This document shows positions 36,650 through 45,713 of a DNA stretch of 64,000 bases, piece after piece (within the stretch, counting starts at the first letter, position 1; each line of letters begins with the position of its first letter). This DNA comes from Mycoplana dimorpha (GTDB taxonomy: Bacteria > Pseudomonadota > Alphaproteobacteria > Rhizobiales > Rhizobiaceae): assembly GCF_003046475.1 (NCBI RefSeq), contig NZ_PZZZ01000006.1, positions 225,540 through 289,539 of the forward strand. The letters are read 5' to 3'. The notes beneath the pieces are model-generated. The model did not search any database, had not been told where the DNA came from, and was given only the letters and a program-made list of their open reading frames with translations. The position numbers were made by a program, and so were the translations under genes.

Positions 36650-38386
36650 ATGACCATGCATCATCCGGCCATGGAGGCCGTGCATCGTCGACGGTACGTT
36701 CCCAACCTCTGGGACGCCCTCGCTTTCGGCCTGGTGTTTGCGGGTCTCATCATCCTCGTGCACGGCGGGCGCGAGACACTGGCTCCGCTTGCCTCGCTCG
36801 AACGATCTCCAGTCTCGCTCGATCCAGCGAAGCTGCCCGAATACGCGCTGCGAACCACGATGCGGATGTTGGCGGCAATCATCGCATCGCTCGTCTTCAC
36901 CTTCGCCTACGGCGCGCTCGCGGCCAAGAGCCGGCGTGCCGAAATGGTATTGGTCCCGCTCCTCGACATCCTCCAATCGGTGCCTGTGCTGGGATTTCTC
37001 TCCTTCACCGTGCTCGGCTTCATGGCGCTGTTTCCCGGCCAGGTGGTCGGCGTCGAACTGGCGGCGATCTTTGCCATCTTCACCAGTCAGGCCTGGAACA
37101 TGACGTTCAGCTTCTACCAGTCGCTGAAGACCGTTCCAGGCGACCTCGACGAGGTGTCGCGTGCCTTCCGTCTCTCCGGATGGCAGCGCTTCTGGCGTCT
37201 TGAAGTGCCGTTTTCGATGCCGGGCCTCGTATGGAACACCATGATGTCGATGTCGGGTGGCTGGTTCTTCGTCGTCGCTTCCGAGGCGATCTCGGTCGGC
37301 AACACGACGATCACGCTGCCGGGCATCGGCGCCTATGTCGCGCTCGCGATCGAGCAGCGCAACCTTGCCGCCGTCGGCTGGGCCGTGGCAGCCATGCTAG
37401 CCGTCATCTTGATCTACGACCAACTCCTGTTCCGGCCACTCGTCGCCTGGAGCGACAAATTCCGCGTCGAGCAATCGGCGGGCGGCTCGGCGCCCCGCTC
37501 GTGGCTGCTCGACGCCGCGCGTCGGACACGGCTGCTCCAGATCGTGCTGGCGCCCGTGGGCGACCTGCTTGGCCGCGTGCCGCAGCAGCGCCTGCAACTT
37601 TCGCCCGCTCTGCCGAACAAGGCCCGCAAGCTATGGAGGGGCGCCTGGGCCGATCGTGCCTGGAGCGTCCTCGTGGTCGTCGTCTCGGTTTACGCGCTGT
37701 GGCTGATTGCAAGCTTCGTCGCGACCGAACTCGCCTGGCCGGAAGTCGCAAAAGTGCTCGGCCTCGGCGTCATTACGATGCTCCGCGTCGTCGTACTGAT
37801 GGCGCTTGCGACCGTGATCTGGGTGCCTGCCGGGGTATGGATCGGACTCCGGCCGCGCGTGGCCGAACGCGTGCAGCCGCTGGCCCAGTTCCTCGCCGCT
37901 TTCCCGGCGAACATCGTCTTTCCTTTCGCCGTCGTCGCCATTGTCCGGCTCGGGCTCAGTCCCGACGTCTGTCTGTCGCCGCTGATGGTGCTCGGAACGC
38001 AGTGGTACATCCTCTTCAACGTCATCGCCGGCGCAAGTGCTTTCCCCAATGACCTGAAGGAGGCGGCCAGCACCTTCCGCATCCGCGGCTGGAGCTGGTG
38101 GCGCAAGGTCATCCTTCCGGGGATTTTTCCCTACTACGTCACCGGCGCCATAACCGCGAGCGGTGGCTCCTGGAATGCTTCGATCGTCGCCGAGGTCGCA
38201 AGCTGGGGCGGCACGAGGCTAACCGCCCACGGGCTCGGCGCCTACATCGCCCAGGCGACCGAGGCCGGGGACTATCCGCGCGTCGTCCTTGGCGTCGCTG
38301 TCATGTCGCTGTTCGTCATTGTCTTCAACCGGCTGCTCTGGCGTCCGCTCTATGCCTTCGCCGGCCGCCGTATGCGTCTCGATTGA
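36650..38386 (+). CDS. ABC transporter permease, two fused permease domains (NitT/TauT-like)
   Basis: This is a 578-residue inner-membrane protein with two consecutive BPD permease domains. The first has SVPVLGFLSFTVLGFMALFP and the EAA-type loop LDEVSRAFRLSGWQRFWRLE. The second begins near residue 335, with LAAFPANIVFPFAVVAIVRL and LKEAASTFRIRGWSWWRKVI. ATG 36650 follows AAGAAGGGG. The partner ATPase starts 7 nt downstream. No binding protein is encoded nearby, so substrate capture is unclear. Confidence 0.88.
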   Translation: MTMHHPAMEAVHRRRYVPNLWDALAFGLVFAGLIILVHGGRETLAPLASLERSPVSLDPAKLPEYALRTTMRMLAAIIASLVFTFAYGALAAKSRRAEMVLVPLLDILQSVPVLGFLSFTVLGFMALFPGQVVGVELAAIFAIFTSQAWNMTFSFYQSLKTVPGDLDEVSRAFRLSGWQRFWRLEVPFSMPGLVWNTMMSMSGGWFFVVASEAISVGNTTITLPGIGAYVALAIEQRNLAAVGWAVAAMLAVILIYDQLLFRPLVAWSDKFRVEQSAGGSAPRSWLLDAARRTRLLQIVLAPVGDLLGRVPQQRLQLSPALPNKARKLWRGAWADRAWSVLVVVVSVYALWLIASFVATELAWPEVAKVLGLGVITMLRVVVLMALATVIWVPAGVWIGLRPRVAERVQPLAQFLAAFPANIVFPFAVVAIVRLGLSPDVCLSPLMVLGTQWYILFNVIAGASAFPNDLKEAASTFRIRGWSWWRKVILPGIFPYYVTGAITASGGSWNASIVAEVASWGGTRLTAHGLGAYIAQATEAGDYPRVVLGVAVMSLFVIVFNRLLWRPLYAFAGRRMRLD

Positions 38387-38393
38387 GGTTCAC

Positions 38394-39737
38394 ATGGCCA
38401 CGTTCGACCTCCCCAAGACCACTGCCGCCATGGCGGGCGTGCCCCTCGTCGATCTCGCCGGCGTCTGCAAGGTCTACCACAAGCAGGACAATCTGGATCT
38501 GGTCGTGCTCGAAGATGTTTCGCTGACGATCCGGGAAGGCGAGATCGTCGGCCTGCTCGGACGCTCCGGCTCCGGCAAGTCGACGCTGCTGCGCATCATC
38601 GCCGGGCTGATCCGGCCATCGAGCGGCAGTGTCCACTGGCGTGGCCAGCCGGTCTCCGGTCCGAGCGAGGGGGTGGCGATGGTATTCCAGAGCTTTGCGC
38701 TTTTTCCCTGGCTCACCGTGCTGGAGAACGTCGAGGTGGGCCTTGAAGCGATCGGCGTTCCGGCAGTCGAACGCCGGCGACGGGCCCTCGAGGCGATCGA
38801 CCTGATCGGCCTCGATGGCTTCGAAAGCGCCTATCCTAAGGAGCTGTCGGGCGGGATGCGCCAGCGCGTCGGCTTTGCCCGGGCGCTCGTCGTCCATCCC
38901 CGGCTGATGCTGATGGACGAGCCGTTCTCGGCGCTCGACGTGCTGACCGCGGAGACGCTGCGCACCGACCTGATCGATCTGTGGATGGAGGGACGGCTGC
39001 CGATCAAGTCGATCCTGATGGTGACTCACAACATCGAGGAGGCGGTGCTGATGTGCGACCGCCTGCTGATCTTCTCCTCCAATCCGGGACAGGTGGCGAG
39101 CGAGGTGAGGATCGATCTGGATCATCCGCGCAGCCGTGCCGATCCGGCATTCCGGCAACTCGTGGACGAGATCTACGGGCGCATGACGCAGCGAGCTCCG
39201 GCGGAGAAGATGGAGAAGCGCGTGAGCGAAGGCCTTCCGGGAACCGGGATCGGCATGGCGTTGCCGCACCTGTCGACGAACGTCCTCGCCGGCCTGATGG
39301 AGGCGCTGGCGGCCCGGCCCTATGACGGCCGGGCGGATCTGCCTGACCTTGCCGCGACGCTGCAGATGGAAGCCGACGAGATCTTCCCGATGGTCGAGAC
39401 GCTGCAACTCCTGCGCTTTGCCGAGATGGCGGACGGCGATGTCCAATTGACGGAGCTCGGGCGCCACTTCGTGAATTCCGACGTCGACGCCCGCAAGCGC
39501 CTCTTTGCCGAGCATCTCCTCGCCTATGTGCCGCTTGCTGCGCTTATCAGACGCGTGCTCGACGAGCGCTCGAGCCATCTCGCTCCGTTCACACGGTTCT
39601 CGGAAGAGCTCGAGGACTTCATGTCCGAGGACCGCGCCGAGGAGACGATGCGCGCAATCATCTCCTGGGGGCGCTATGCGGAGCTGTTCGGTTACGACGA
39701 GCAGGCGAAGCAGTTCAACCTCGAAAACCCGACGTGA
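38394..39737 (+). CDS. ABC transporter ATP-binding protein with C-terminal AAA-associated domain
   Basis: This is a 447-residue protein. The NitT/TauT-type ATPase covers about 15-270: Walker A GRSGSGKST, signature [15 protein letters not shown], Walker B LMLMDEPFSALD and H-loop VTHNIEEAVLM. Residues ~305-447 form an extra winged-helix-like AAA-associated domain (VLAGLMEALAARPYDGRADL, ELGRHFVNSDVDARKRLFAE), often seen with fused-permease partners. ATG 38394 lies after GAGGTT; the frame runs back into the permease gene. The C-terminal domain may sense or regulate transport; this is not established. Confidence 0.9.
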   Translation: MATFDLPKTTAAMAGVPLVDLAGVCKVYHKQDNLDLVVLEDVSLTIREGEIVGLLGRSGSGKSTLLRIIAGLIRPSSGSVHWRGQPVSGPSEGVAMVFQSFALFPWLTVLENVEVGLEAIGVPAVERRRRALEAIDLIGLDGFESAYPKELSGGMRQRVGFARALVVHPRLMLMDEPFSALDVLTAETLRTDLIDLWMEGRLPIKSILMVTHNIEEAVLMCDRLLIFSSNPGQVASEVRIDLDHPRSRADPAFRQLVDEIYGRMTQRAPAEKMEKRVSEGLPGTGIGMALPHLSTNVLAGLMEALAARPYDGRADLPDLAATLQMEADEIFPMVETLQLLRFAEMADGDVQLTELGRHFVNSDVDARKRLFAEHLLAYVPLAALIRRVLDERSSHLAPFTRFSEELEDFMSEDRAEETMRAIISWGRYAELFGYDEQAKQFNLENPT

Positions 39738-40100
39738 GATGAAGTACCCGCCCGTGCGGGTGGGCTACTGGGAACACGACTTCGAGAAGTTCTTGTCCGG
39801 AGCAGGCTCTCTCCGAGCAAATACGTCAGGGATCAGAACACTTGATCATGTCAGGTCGTCGTGCCATGGCAGCCGGGTCCGTCTGACGTGCCTTTTCCAC
39901 CCGAACGATCTGGAGAGGGCCGGTTTGACCGTGAAACGGTGGGAGGCCCGTTTGTTTTTCTACAGTGGCAGGTACGCTGCTAGGCCCGGCATGAAGGGGT
40001 CGCTGATGTTCGGTTGCGGGGTCGGGAACTCAACCGAACGGGCGACATGCGACAAAGATCACATGTGCTGCTTGCCTGCTTCAATGACGGTCGAAGGCGC
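39738..40100. other. Gap without a recognisable gene
   Basis: These 363 bases lie between the ABC ATPase and the MFS gene. An open frame from 39740 gives no recognisable protein and has no clear ribosome site. A small ACCCGC-ccgt-GCGGGT stem at 39746-39761 may mark the end of the ABC operon. Confidence 0.4.
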
Positions 40101-41312
40101 ATGCCTGAGATGAAGCCCGCTATTCCGATGGCCACTGTCGCGGCGCTCGGTCTCACGCAGATCATCGGCTACGGCACGCTCTACTACAGCTTCAGCATCC
40201 TCGCGCCCGGCATGGCCGGCGACCTCGGTCTGAACGTCGAGCAGATATTCGGCATCTTCTCCGCTTCGCTGTTTGTGGGCGGCCTTTCGGCTCCCTTTGT
40301 CGGCGGCTGGATGGACCGGTTCGGGGCGGCGACGATCATGACCATCGGCTCGGCGATTTCGGCGCTAGCCCTGCTGCTGTGCGCCTGGTCTCCGTCGCTT
40401 GCGGTATTCGCTGCCTCCATCGTGTTCCTGGAGATTGCATCTGGCATGGTGCAATACCAGGCCGCCTTTGCGACGCTTGTGGAAAGCCGGCCAGCGGCGG
40501 CGGCGCGTAGCATCACCTGCCTGACGTTGATCGGCGGCTTCGCCTCGACGATCTTCTGGCCGATCGCCGCGGTCCTTGTCGAGCACCTGACCTGGCGCGA
40601 AATCTACACTGCCTACGCGGCACTGAACCTCTCCGTTTGCCTCCCGATTCACTACTGGATCATGCGGGGGCGAAGGTCCGGAGCAGGCGCATTCACCGGC
40701 CAGGAGCGCAAGGCGATCGTTGGCACGCTTCCTGCGGATCTCAGGCAACGCGGCATGGTTCTCGTGTCATTGGCGTTCGCGCTGCAGGGCTTCACGCTGT
40801 CGGCGATGCTGACGCACATGGTTCCGTTGCTGACAACGATCGGTTTCGGGACGGCTGCGGTGGTCATCGGGTCGCTGTTCGGCCCGGCGCAGGTCCTGAG
40901 CAGGCTCATCAACATGGCGTTCGGCGCGACCCTCTCGCCACCGAGGCTCGCCACGCTCGCGGCCGCACTGATCGCCGCAGCCGTCATCATTCTCGGCGCA
41001 TCCGGAACGTGGCTGCCAGGGGCCGCAGCTTTCGCGATCTGCCTTGGCCTCGGATCGGGAATCAACAGCATTGCGCAGGGCTCGCTGCCGCTCTGGCTGT
41101 TCGGATCGGCGGGGTACGGAGCGATCACCGGCCGCATGACTGCCGCGCGGCTGGCAGCCGGCGCGATTGCGCCCTTCGCATTTTCGGTGCTGGTGGAGCG
41201 TTGCGGGACCAGCGTCGCGCTGATGGCCAATGCCTGCTTCGGAGCGCTGGGCATGGCAGCATTCGTCGCCGTGGCGGCGGCTGCGAAACGGGCCGCTGTC
41301 GCGACGTCATGA
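40101..41312 (+). CDS. MFS transporter
   Basis: This is a 403-residue, about 12-helix transporter. TM1 is VAALGLTQIIGYGTLYYSFS, and the loop-2 motif GGWMDRFGAATIM corresponds to the MFS signature. SITCLTLIGGFASTIFWPIA and GLGSGINSIAQGSLPLWLFG lie further on. I chose ATG 40101 as the start near the first helix; an upstream ATG at 40014 adds 29 polar residues. It converges on arsC. A role in exporting arsenic or another toxic anion is possible from position only. Confidence 0.85.
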   Translation: MPEMKPAIPMATVAALGLTQIIGYGTLYYSFSILAPGMAGDLGLNVEQIFGIFSASLFVGGLSAPFVGGWMDRFGAATIMTIGSAISALALLLCAWSPSLAVFAASIVFLEIASGMVQYQAAFATLVESRPAAAARSITCLTLIGGFASTIFWPIAAVLVEHLTWREIYTAYAALNLSVCLPIHYWIMRGRRSGAGAFTGQERKAIVGTLPADLRQRGMVLVSLAFALQGFTLSAMLTHMVPLLTTIGFGTAAVVIGSLFGPAQVLSRLINMAFGATLSPPRLATLAAALIAAAVIILGASGTWLPGAAAFAICLGLGSGINSIAQGSLPLWLFGSAGYGAITGRMTAARLAAGAIAPFAFSVLVERCGTSVALMANACFGALGMAAFVAVAAAAKRAAVATS

Positions 41313-41323
41313 GGCGGCGTCCG

Positions 41324-41339
41324 ACAGGCTTCAGCCTGT
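41324..41339. terminator. Convergent hairpin between MFS gene and arsC
   Basis: ACAGGCT-tc-AGCCTGT is a 7-bp perfect inverted repeat, with flanking GCGGC/GCCGC that could extend it. It lies between convergent stops at 41312 and 41389. The symmetrical position suits a bidirectional terminator, though there is no strong T-run. Confidence 0.35.
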
Positions 41340-41388
41340 GCCGCTGCTTCTCCGGGTCTTACTTTCGGCGCTCGCCTTAGTGGTCGGA

Positions 41389-41820
41389 TCACACAATGCG
41401 GCGGCCCTCTGCGTCGAGGACCTTCTCGCCATCTTCCTTCACAAACGGACCCTTGAATGCGTCAGCGGGCAGGATGTCGAGAACCGCCTCGGATGGCCGC
41501 GCCAGCCGGGTGCCGATCGGGGTGACGACGAACGGCCGGTTGATCAGGATCGGGTGCTCGAGCATGGCGGTGAGGAGTTGCTCGTCGGAGAGCGCCGGAT
41601 CGTCCAGGCCGAGTTCCGCAAAGGGCGTTTCCTTCTGTCGGATCGCTTCGCGAACGGAGAGGCCGGCGTCGCGGATCATCTTCGCGAGTTCCTGGCGGCT
41701 CGGCGGCGTCTTCAGGTACTCGATGACCTTCGGTTCGATGCCGGCGTGGCGGATCAGGGCCAGGGTGTTGCGCGAGGTTCCGCAGGCGGGATTGTGGTAG
41801 ATGGTGGCGTCCATGGTCAT
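41389..41820 (-). CDS. arsC: Arsenate reductase, glutaredoxin-dependent
   Basis: This is a 143-residue ArsC of the Spx/ArsC fold. YHNPACGTSRNTLALIRHAG contains the catalytic Cys, and RPFVVTPIGTRLARPSEAVL carries the conserved arginines. It reduces arsenate to arsenite with glutathione/glutaredoxin. ATG 41820 overlaps the aqpS stop by 4 nt and has GAGGAG upstream. It is the third gene of arsR-aqpS-arsC, and the arsenite formed should leave through AqpS. Confidence 0.95.
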   Translation of the reverse strand: MTMDATIYHNPACGTSRNTLALIRHAGIEPKVIEYLKTPPSRQELAKMIRDAGLSVREAIRQKETPFAELGLDDPALSDEQLLTAMLEHPILINRPFVVTPIGTRLARPSEAVLDILPADAFKGPFVKEDGEKVLDAEGRRIV

Positions 41821-42515
41821 TCGGCTCCTCTGACGGTTATGGGTGAGGTTGAGGTGCCTCGGTCGGCGAACATCCATCCCACGACAGCCGTGGCGACCAG
41901 TGCGCCTGAGACTTCGGCGATGATGAAGCCCGGCACGTCTGTGGGGCGGATGCCCGAAAAGGTGTTCGAGAAGGCACGGGCGATGGCGACGGCGGGGTTC
42001 GCGAACGAGGTCGACGCCGTGAACCAGTAGGCCGCCGTGATGTAGAGGCCGACCAGCCAGGGTATCGTGTCGGCGCGGAACCGCAGCCCCGCGAGGATCG
42101 TGAGAACGAGCCCGAAGGTGGCAACCGCCTCGGCGATCCACTGGCCCGTCCCGGTGCGAACACTTTCCGAGAGCTGAAGAACGGGTAGCGCAAACATGGC
42201 ATGGGCGATCAGCGTGCCGGCTATGCCACCGGCAATCTGCGCAAGGACGTAGAGTGCTGCCGCCGGTGGCTCGATCTCCCGCCGCGCCGCAAACACCATT
42301 GTAACTGCCGGATTGAAATGCGCACCGGAGATAGGTCCGAAAATGGTGATCAGCACGACAAGGATCGCACCGGTCGGAATGGTGTTGCCGAGCAGCGAGA
42401 CCGCCGCGTCGTCAGAGAGGCGATCGGCCATGATGCCGGCACCGACGACTGTCGCGACAAGGATGGCCGTGCCCAGGGCTTCGGCTGCAAGGCGGCGCTT
42501 GAGATCGAATCCCAT
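41817..42515 (-). CDS. aqpS: Aquaglyceroporin AqpS (arsenite channel)
   Basis: This is a 232-residue MIP-family channel. The two NPA boxes are SGAHFNPAVTM and SFANPAVAIARAFSNTFSGI. Six hydrophobic segments surround them. Lying between arsR and arsC, it corresponds to AqpS described in Sinorhizobium meliloti, which lets arsenite leave down its gradient instead of being pumped by ArsB or Acr3. Its start is 3 nt after arsR. Confidence 0.93.
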   Translation of the reverse strand: MGFDLKRRLAAEALGTAILVATVVGAGIMADRLSDDAAVSLLGNTIPTGAILVVLITIFGPISGAHFNPAVTMVFAARREIEPPAAALYVLAQIAGGIAGTLIAHAMFALPVLQLSESVRTGTGQWIAEAVATFGLVLTILAGLRFRADTIPWLVGLYITAAYWFTASTSFANPAVAIARAFSNTFSGIRPTDVPGFIIAEVSGALVATAVVGWMFADRGTSTSPITVRGAE

Positions 42516-42518
42516 GCT

Positions 42519-42872
42519 TCAACCAGCTTTCGGAATGGGGGCGCAGCAGGGGGCCAGGTCGGAGATCAACGGCGCGCAGAGAGTGACGTTGCCGCCGCAG
42601 CAGTCCTGCAGGAGGTAGAGCATCACGGCGCGGAACCGATCGAGGTCGACGCGGTAGATGATCATGCGGCTTTGCCGCGCTCCGCGGACAAGACCCGCTT
42701 GTGAAAGCGTTGCGAGGTGCGCCGACATGGTGTTCTGCGGCACGTCGACGAGCCTGGCCAACTCGCCTGCCGCCACGCCTTCTGGCTCGCGTTCGACCAG
42801 CAGCCGGAACGTCCTCAGGCGCGTCGCCTGCGCAAGGGCCGCCAAGGCCGCGATCGTTTGTTGTTCATCCAC
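42519..42872 (-). CDS. arsR: ArsR family arsenic-responsive repressor
   Basis: This is a 117-residue winged-helix repressor: LAQATRLRTFRLLVEREPEG, then AGELARLVDVPQNTMSAHLA and LVRGARQSRMIIYRVD. The E. coli-type ELCVC motif is missing in helix 3. Cysteines instead cluster at the C-terminus (LQDCCGGN, LCAPL, APCCAP), suggesting an As(III) site of the type seen in some environmental ArsRs. It heads the ars operon, and a palindrome lies directly upstream. Confidence 0.92.
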   Translation of the reverse strand: MDEQQTIAALAALAQATRLRTFRLLVEREPEGVAAGELARLVDVPQNTMSAHLATLSQAGLVRGARQSRMIIYRVDLDRFRAVMLYLLQDCCGGNVTLCAPLISDLAPCCAPIPKAG

Positions 42873-42892
42873 ATATCCAGAATATCGGATAT
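42873..42892. promoter_or_regulatory. ArsR operator candidate
   Basis: ATATCCagaatatcGGATAT is a perfect 6-bp inverted repeat with an 8-nt spacer, abutting the arsR start codon (42872). Position and AT-rich symmetry fit an ArsR-family operator, so the repressor would control its own operon. Confidence 0.6.
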
Positions 42893-43010
42893 TTTCGACA
42901 GGTCAATGACGGCGTAGGGCAGGGGCGCACAAAAGGAGGCGCCCGCTGAACCACTTCAATCATGGTCGGCACGGACGTCCAGCAGCTTCCAGCGACGGCT
43001 GTGGGCTGGA

Positions 43011-43646
43011 TCAGGCAGCTGCTTCCCATGCGGCGCAGAACTCTTCGATATTGGAGCTCTGGAACGCCTCGAGCCGCTGCAAGATCGTTTCGAAGGGCCA
43101 ATCCCACCAGGCGATCTGCGCCAGCCGTCGAGCGATGTCCCGGGGAAAGCGCTCCCGGATCATCCTCGCCGGCACGCCGCCGACGATCGTATAGGGAGCG
43201 ACGTCACGGGACACAACCGCCCCTGCGGCCAGCACCGCGCCGTCTCCGACCGTGACCCCGGGCAGCACGATCACGCCATGGCCAATCCAGACGTCGTGGC
43301 CGATCGTCACGACCGCAGCACGCCGATCGGCAAAGAACCGTTCGTCCCGCACTGCCTCGGCGCTGTAATATTCGGGGCAATAGGTGAAGCGGTGTAGCGA
43401 CGGGCGGTCCATGGGATGGTTGGGCGCGCCGATGCGTACCGATGCAGCGATCGCGCAGAACTTGCCGATGTGGGCATCGGCCACCATGCAGTTCGGGCCG
43501 AGATAGCTGAAGTCGCCCAGTGTGCTGTACTCGACGCGCGTACGCTCCAGGACCTCGCAACGGCTGCCGATTGCTGTTTCGCGTAAGGCTGCCGTCGGGT
43601 CGATGAAGGTCTCGGCGATTTTCGGGCGCTTGCGATTGTCGTCCAT
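43011..43646 (-). CDS. Hexapeptide-repeat (left-handed beta-helix) acyltransferase
   Basis: This is a 211-residue LbH acetyltransferase. Hexapeptide turns include LGDFSYLGPNCMVADAHIGK and VWIGHGVIVLPGVTVGDGAV. GAPNHPMDRPSLHRF and TIVGGVPARMIRERFP are shared with xenobiotic/chloramphenicol acetyltransferases and with the hexapeptide protein found in phosphonate gene clusters. No phosphonate genes are nearby, so the acceptor is unknown. I chose ATG 43646; a GTG at 43655 is possible. It may be the last gene of the sugar-importer operon, 68 bp downstream of the ATPase. Confidence 0.82.
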   Translation of the reverse strand: MDDNRKRPKIAETFIDPTAALRETAIGSRCEVLERTRVEYSTLGDFSYLGPNCMVADAHIGKFCAIAASVRIGAPNHPMDRPSLHRFTYCPEYYSAEAVRDERFFADRRAAVVTIGHDVWIGHGVIVLPGVTVGDGAVLAAGAVVSRDVAPYTIVGGVPARMIRERFPRDIARRLAQIAWWDWPFETILQRLEAFQSSNIEEFCAAWEAAA

Positions 43647-43714
43647 TGTTCTCACTTTGATTCCGCCGTCGAGGCGGGTTGATGTCTGCTCGGCTGCAAC
43701 GTGCCGGCGCTTGT

Positions 43715-44821
43715 TCAGGCGGGCACGGGCTCCGCGGTCGTCCTTGCCGTCTCGACGCCGGCGGAAATCCGGATCCGGGCTCCGGTTTCCGGTGAATACA
43801 AATGAAGCCGCTCCGGGGCGGTCGCCAGACGCATCTCCTCGGCCAGGGGAACGAAGGCGGCGGCGACGGCGACGACCATCGGGTGGCCGTGAACGGTTCC
43901 ATGCACGAGACGCTGCGCCCCGAGTTCCTCGATGTAATCCAGTCGGAAGGGCAGGGCCGTCTCGCCAGGCTTCGCCGGGCGCAGGTCCTCGGCGCGCAGG
44001 CCGGCGACGATCGGTCCCGATGCCGGGACGAACCCCGGAACGGGCAGGGCCGTGTCTCCGATCAACAGCCGGCCGCCACGCAGTTCAGCGGGGATCAGGT
44101 TCATGGCCGGGGAGCCGATGAAGCCTGCCACGAAGGCGGACGCCGGCTCGTGATAGATCTCGAGCGGCGTGCCGATCTGCTCGATCCGGCCGCCGTTCAG
44201 CACCACGAGCCGGTCGGCCAGCGTCATCGCCTCCAGCTGGTCGTGCGTCACATAGAGCGAGGTCGTGCCGAGCCGCTTCTGCAGACGCTTGATCTCGCCG
44301 CGCATCGTCACGCGCAGCCTGGCGTCGAGGTTGGACAACGGCTCGTCGAAGAGGAAGACGGACGGCTTGCGCACGATGGCCCGGCCCATGGCGACGCGCT
44401 GCCGCTGGCCGCCGGAGAGGGCCTTCGGCTTGCGCTGCAGATAGGGAGTGATCTCAAGCATCCGGGCCGCTTCGCCGACCCGCGCCTCGATCTCGGCTTT
44501 CGGGGTCTTTCGGTTTCGAAGGCCGTAGGCGAGATTGTCGTAGACCGTCATGTGCGGATAGAGCGCATAGTTCTGGAACACCATGGCGATGTCGCGGTCT
44601 GCGGGCTCCACCGTGTTGACGAGACGTTCGCCGATGCGGACCTCGCCGTCAGAGACGGTTTCCAGCCCCGCCACCATGCGCAGCAGCGTGGACTTGCCGC
44701 AGCCGGAGGGGCCGACGAGCACGATGAACTCGCCGTCGCGGATGTCGAGTGAAATGCCTTTCACGGCTTCCGCGCCGTCGGCATAGACCTTCTTCAGGTC
44801 CCGCAGGACGATTCCAGCCAT
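43715..44821 (-). CDS. Sugar ABC transporter ATP-binding protein (UgpC/MalK type)
   Basis: This is a 368-residue CUT1-type ATPase. Walker A is [28 protein letters not shown] is the CUT1 Q-loop region, the signature is [16 protein letters not shown], Walker B is [12 protein letters not shown], and the H-loop is in [17 protein letters not shown]-terminal TOBE-type regulatory domain follows (about 240-360). ATG 44821 has AAAGGA 9 nt upstream. It completes the importer with the genes at 45713-48708; only a PfkB kinase lies between. Confidence 0.93.
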   Translation of the reverse strand: MAGIVLRDLKKVYADGAEAVKGISLDIRDGEFIVLVGPSGCGKSTLLRMVAGLETVSDGEVRIGERLVNTVEPADRDIAMVFQNYALYPHMTVYDNLAYGLRNRKTPKAEIEARVGEAARMLEITPYLQRKPKALSGGQRQRVAMGRAIVRKPSVFLFDEPLSNLDARLRVTMRGEIKRLQKRLGTTSLYVTHDQLEAMTLADRLVVLNGGRIEQIGTPLEIYHEPASAFVAGFIGSPAMNLIPAELRGGRLLIGDTALPVPGFVPASGPIVAGLRAEDLRPAKPGETALPFRLDYIEELGAQRLVHGTVHGHPMVVAVAAAFVPLAEEMRLATAPERLHLYSPETGARIRISAGVETARTTAEPVPA

Positions 44822-44888
44822 AAGTGTCATTCCTTTCAAACAAAGGCCGCCGCACGGCCTCCAAATTCCAGGGGTCTTGGTCTTGGCC

Positions 44889-45713
44889 TCACGCTGCCGG
44901 ATCGACGCGCTCGCGCGCTTCCAGCCACTGCGCCGTGGTTTCGCTTGCTGCGCGCGCCGCGACTTCGATCGGCAGGCCGTCGAGCAGCGCGGCGATCAAC
45001 CCCGCCGCATAGGTGTCGCCGGCGCCGATCGCGTTGCTGGTCGGAACCTGCCGCGCCGGCACCACGGTCTGCACGCTCCTGCCGTCGAGGATAGTGATCG
45101 GCCCCGGCCCATCGGTCAGGACAAGGTGTTTCAGCCGCCCGCCGCAATGGCTTGCCGCCCTCCGCCACAGGAATTCGAGGCTCTCGCCTGGAAAGTCGTC
45201 GCGTGAGCCGATCACCAGATCGGCCGGACGCGCCGCCGCGTCCTCTCTCACCGGGAACTGCGAGACCACGAACGGCAGGGTTTCGAGGCGCGCCACCGCG
45301 CGGCGGCCGGGGTTGAGGCAATTGATGTAGGCGGCCTCGGCGATGGGCTCGCCCGACAGTTCGACGACCCGCATCAGCGCCGATCGGGCGTTCAGGATGG
45401 TCCGCTCTCCAGAAGGTTCCAGTAGAATCTCGGTCAGCGCCGTCTCACCATCCGGTTCGGCCACATGCGTCACGTCGAATCCGTCCGCCGCCAGCCGTGT
45501 CCGCGTCTCGCGTCCAAGCTGGTCGCCGCACAGCGTGCTGACCAGGACGGCGGCGTGGCCGAGCGACAGCAGTTGGGCGCCGGTGAAGAAAGCGCCGCCG
45601 CCGAGGCAGACCTCGCGCGCGGTCCAGCCGATACGCCCACCCGGCCGAAGCGGCTGGTCGAGCCGCCACAGGCGGTCGTGGTTCACATGGCCGATGACAA
45701 GAACGCGCGCCAT
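44889..45713 (-). CDS. PfkB family sugar kinase
   Basis: This is a 274-residue ribokinase-fold kinase. The N-terminal part has [14 protein letters not shown] and [20 protein letters not shown]. The catalytic/anion-hole motif is [20 protein letters not shown] near residue 235. The ATG shares one base with the permease stop, so the gene is coupled to the importer. It probably phosphorylates the incoming sugar. A second, broken PfkB gene lies at 51693. Confidence 0.9.
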   Translation of the reverse strand: MARVLVIGHVNHDRLWRLDQPLRPGGRIGWTAREVCLGGGAFFTGAQLLSLGHAAVLVSTLCGDQLGRETRTRLAADGFDVTHVAEPDGETALTEILLEPSGERTILNARSALMRVVELSGEPIAEAAYINCLNPGRRAVARLETLPFVVSQFPVREDAAARPADLVIGSRDDFPGESLEFLWRRAASHCGGRLKHLVLTDGPGPITILDGRSVQTVVPARQVPTSNAIGAGDTYAAGLIAALLDGLPIEVAARAASETTAQWLEARERVDPAA

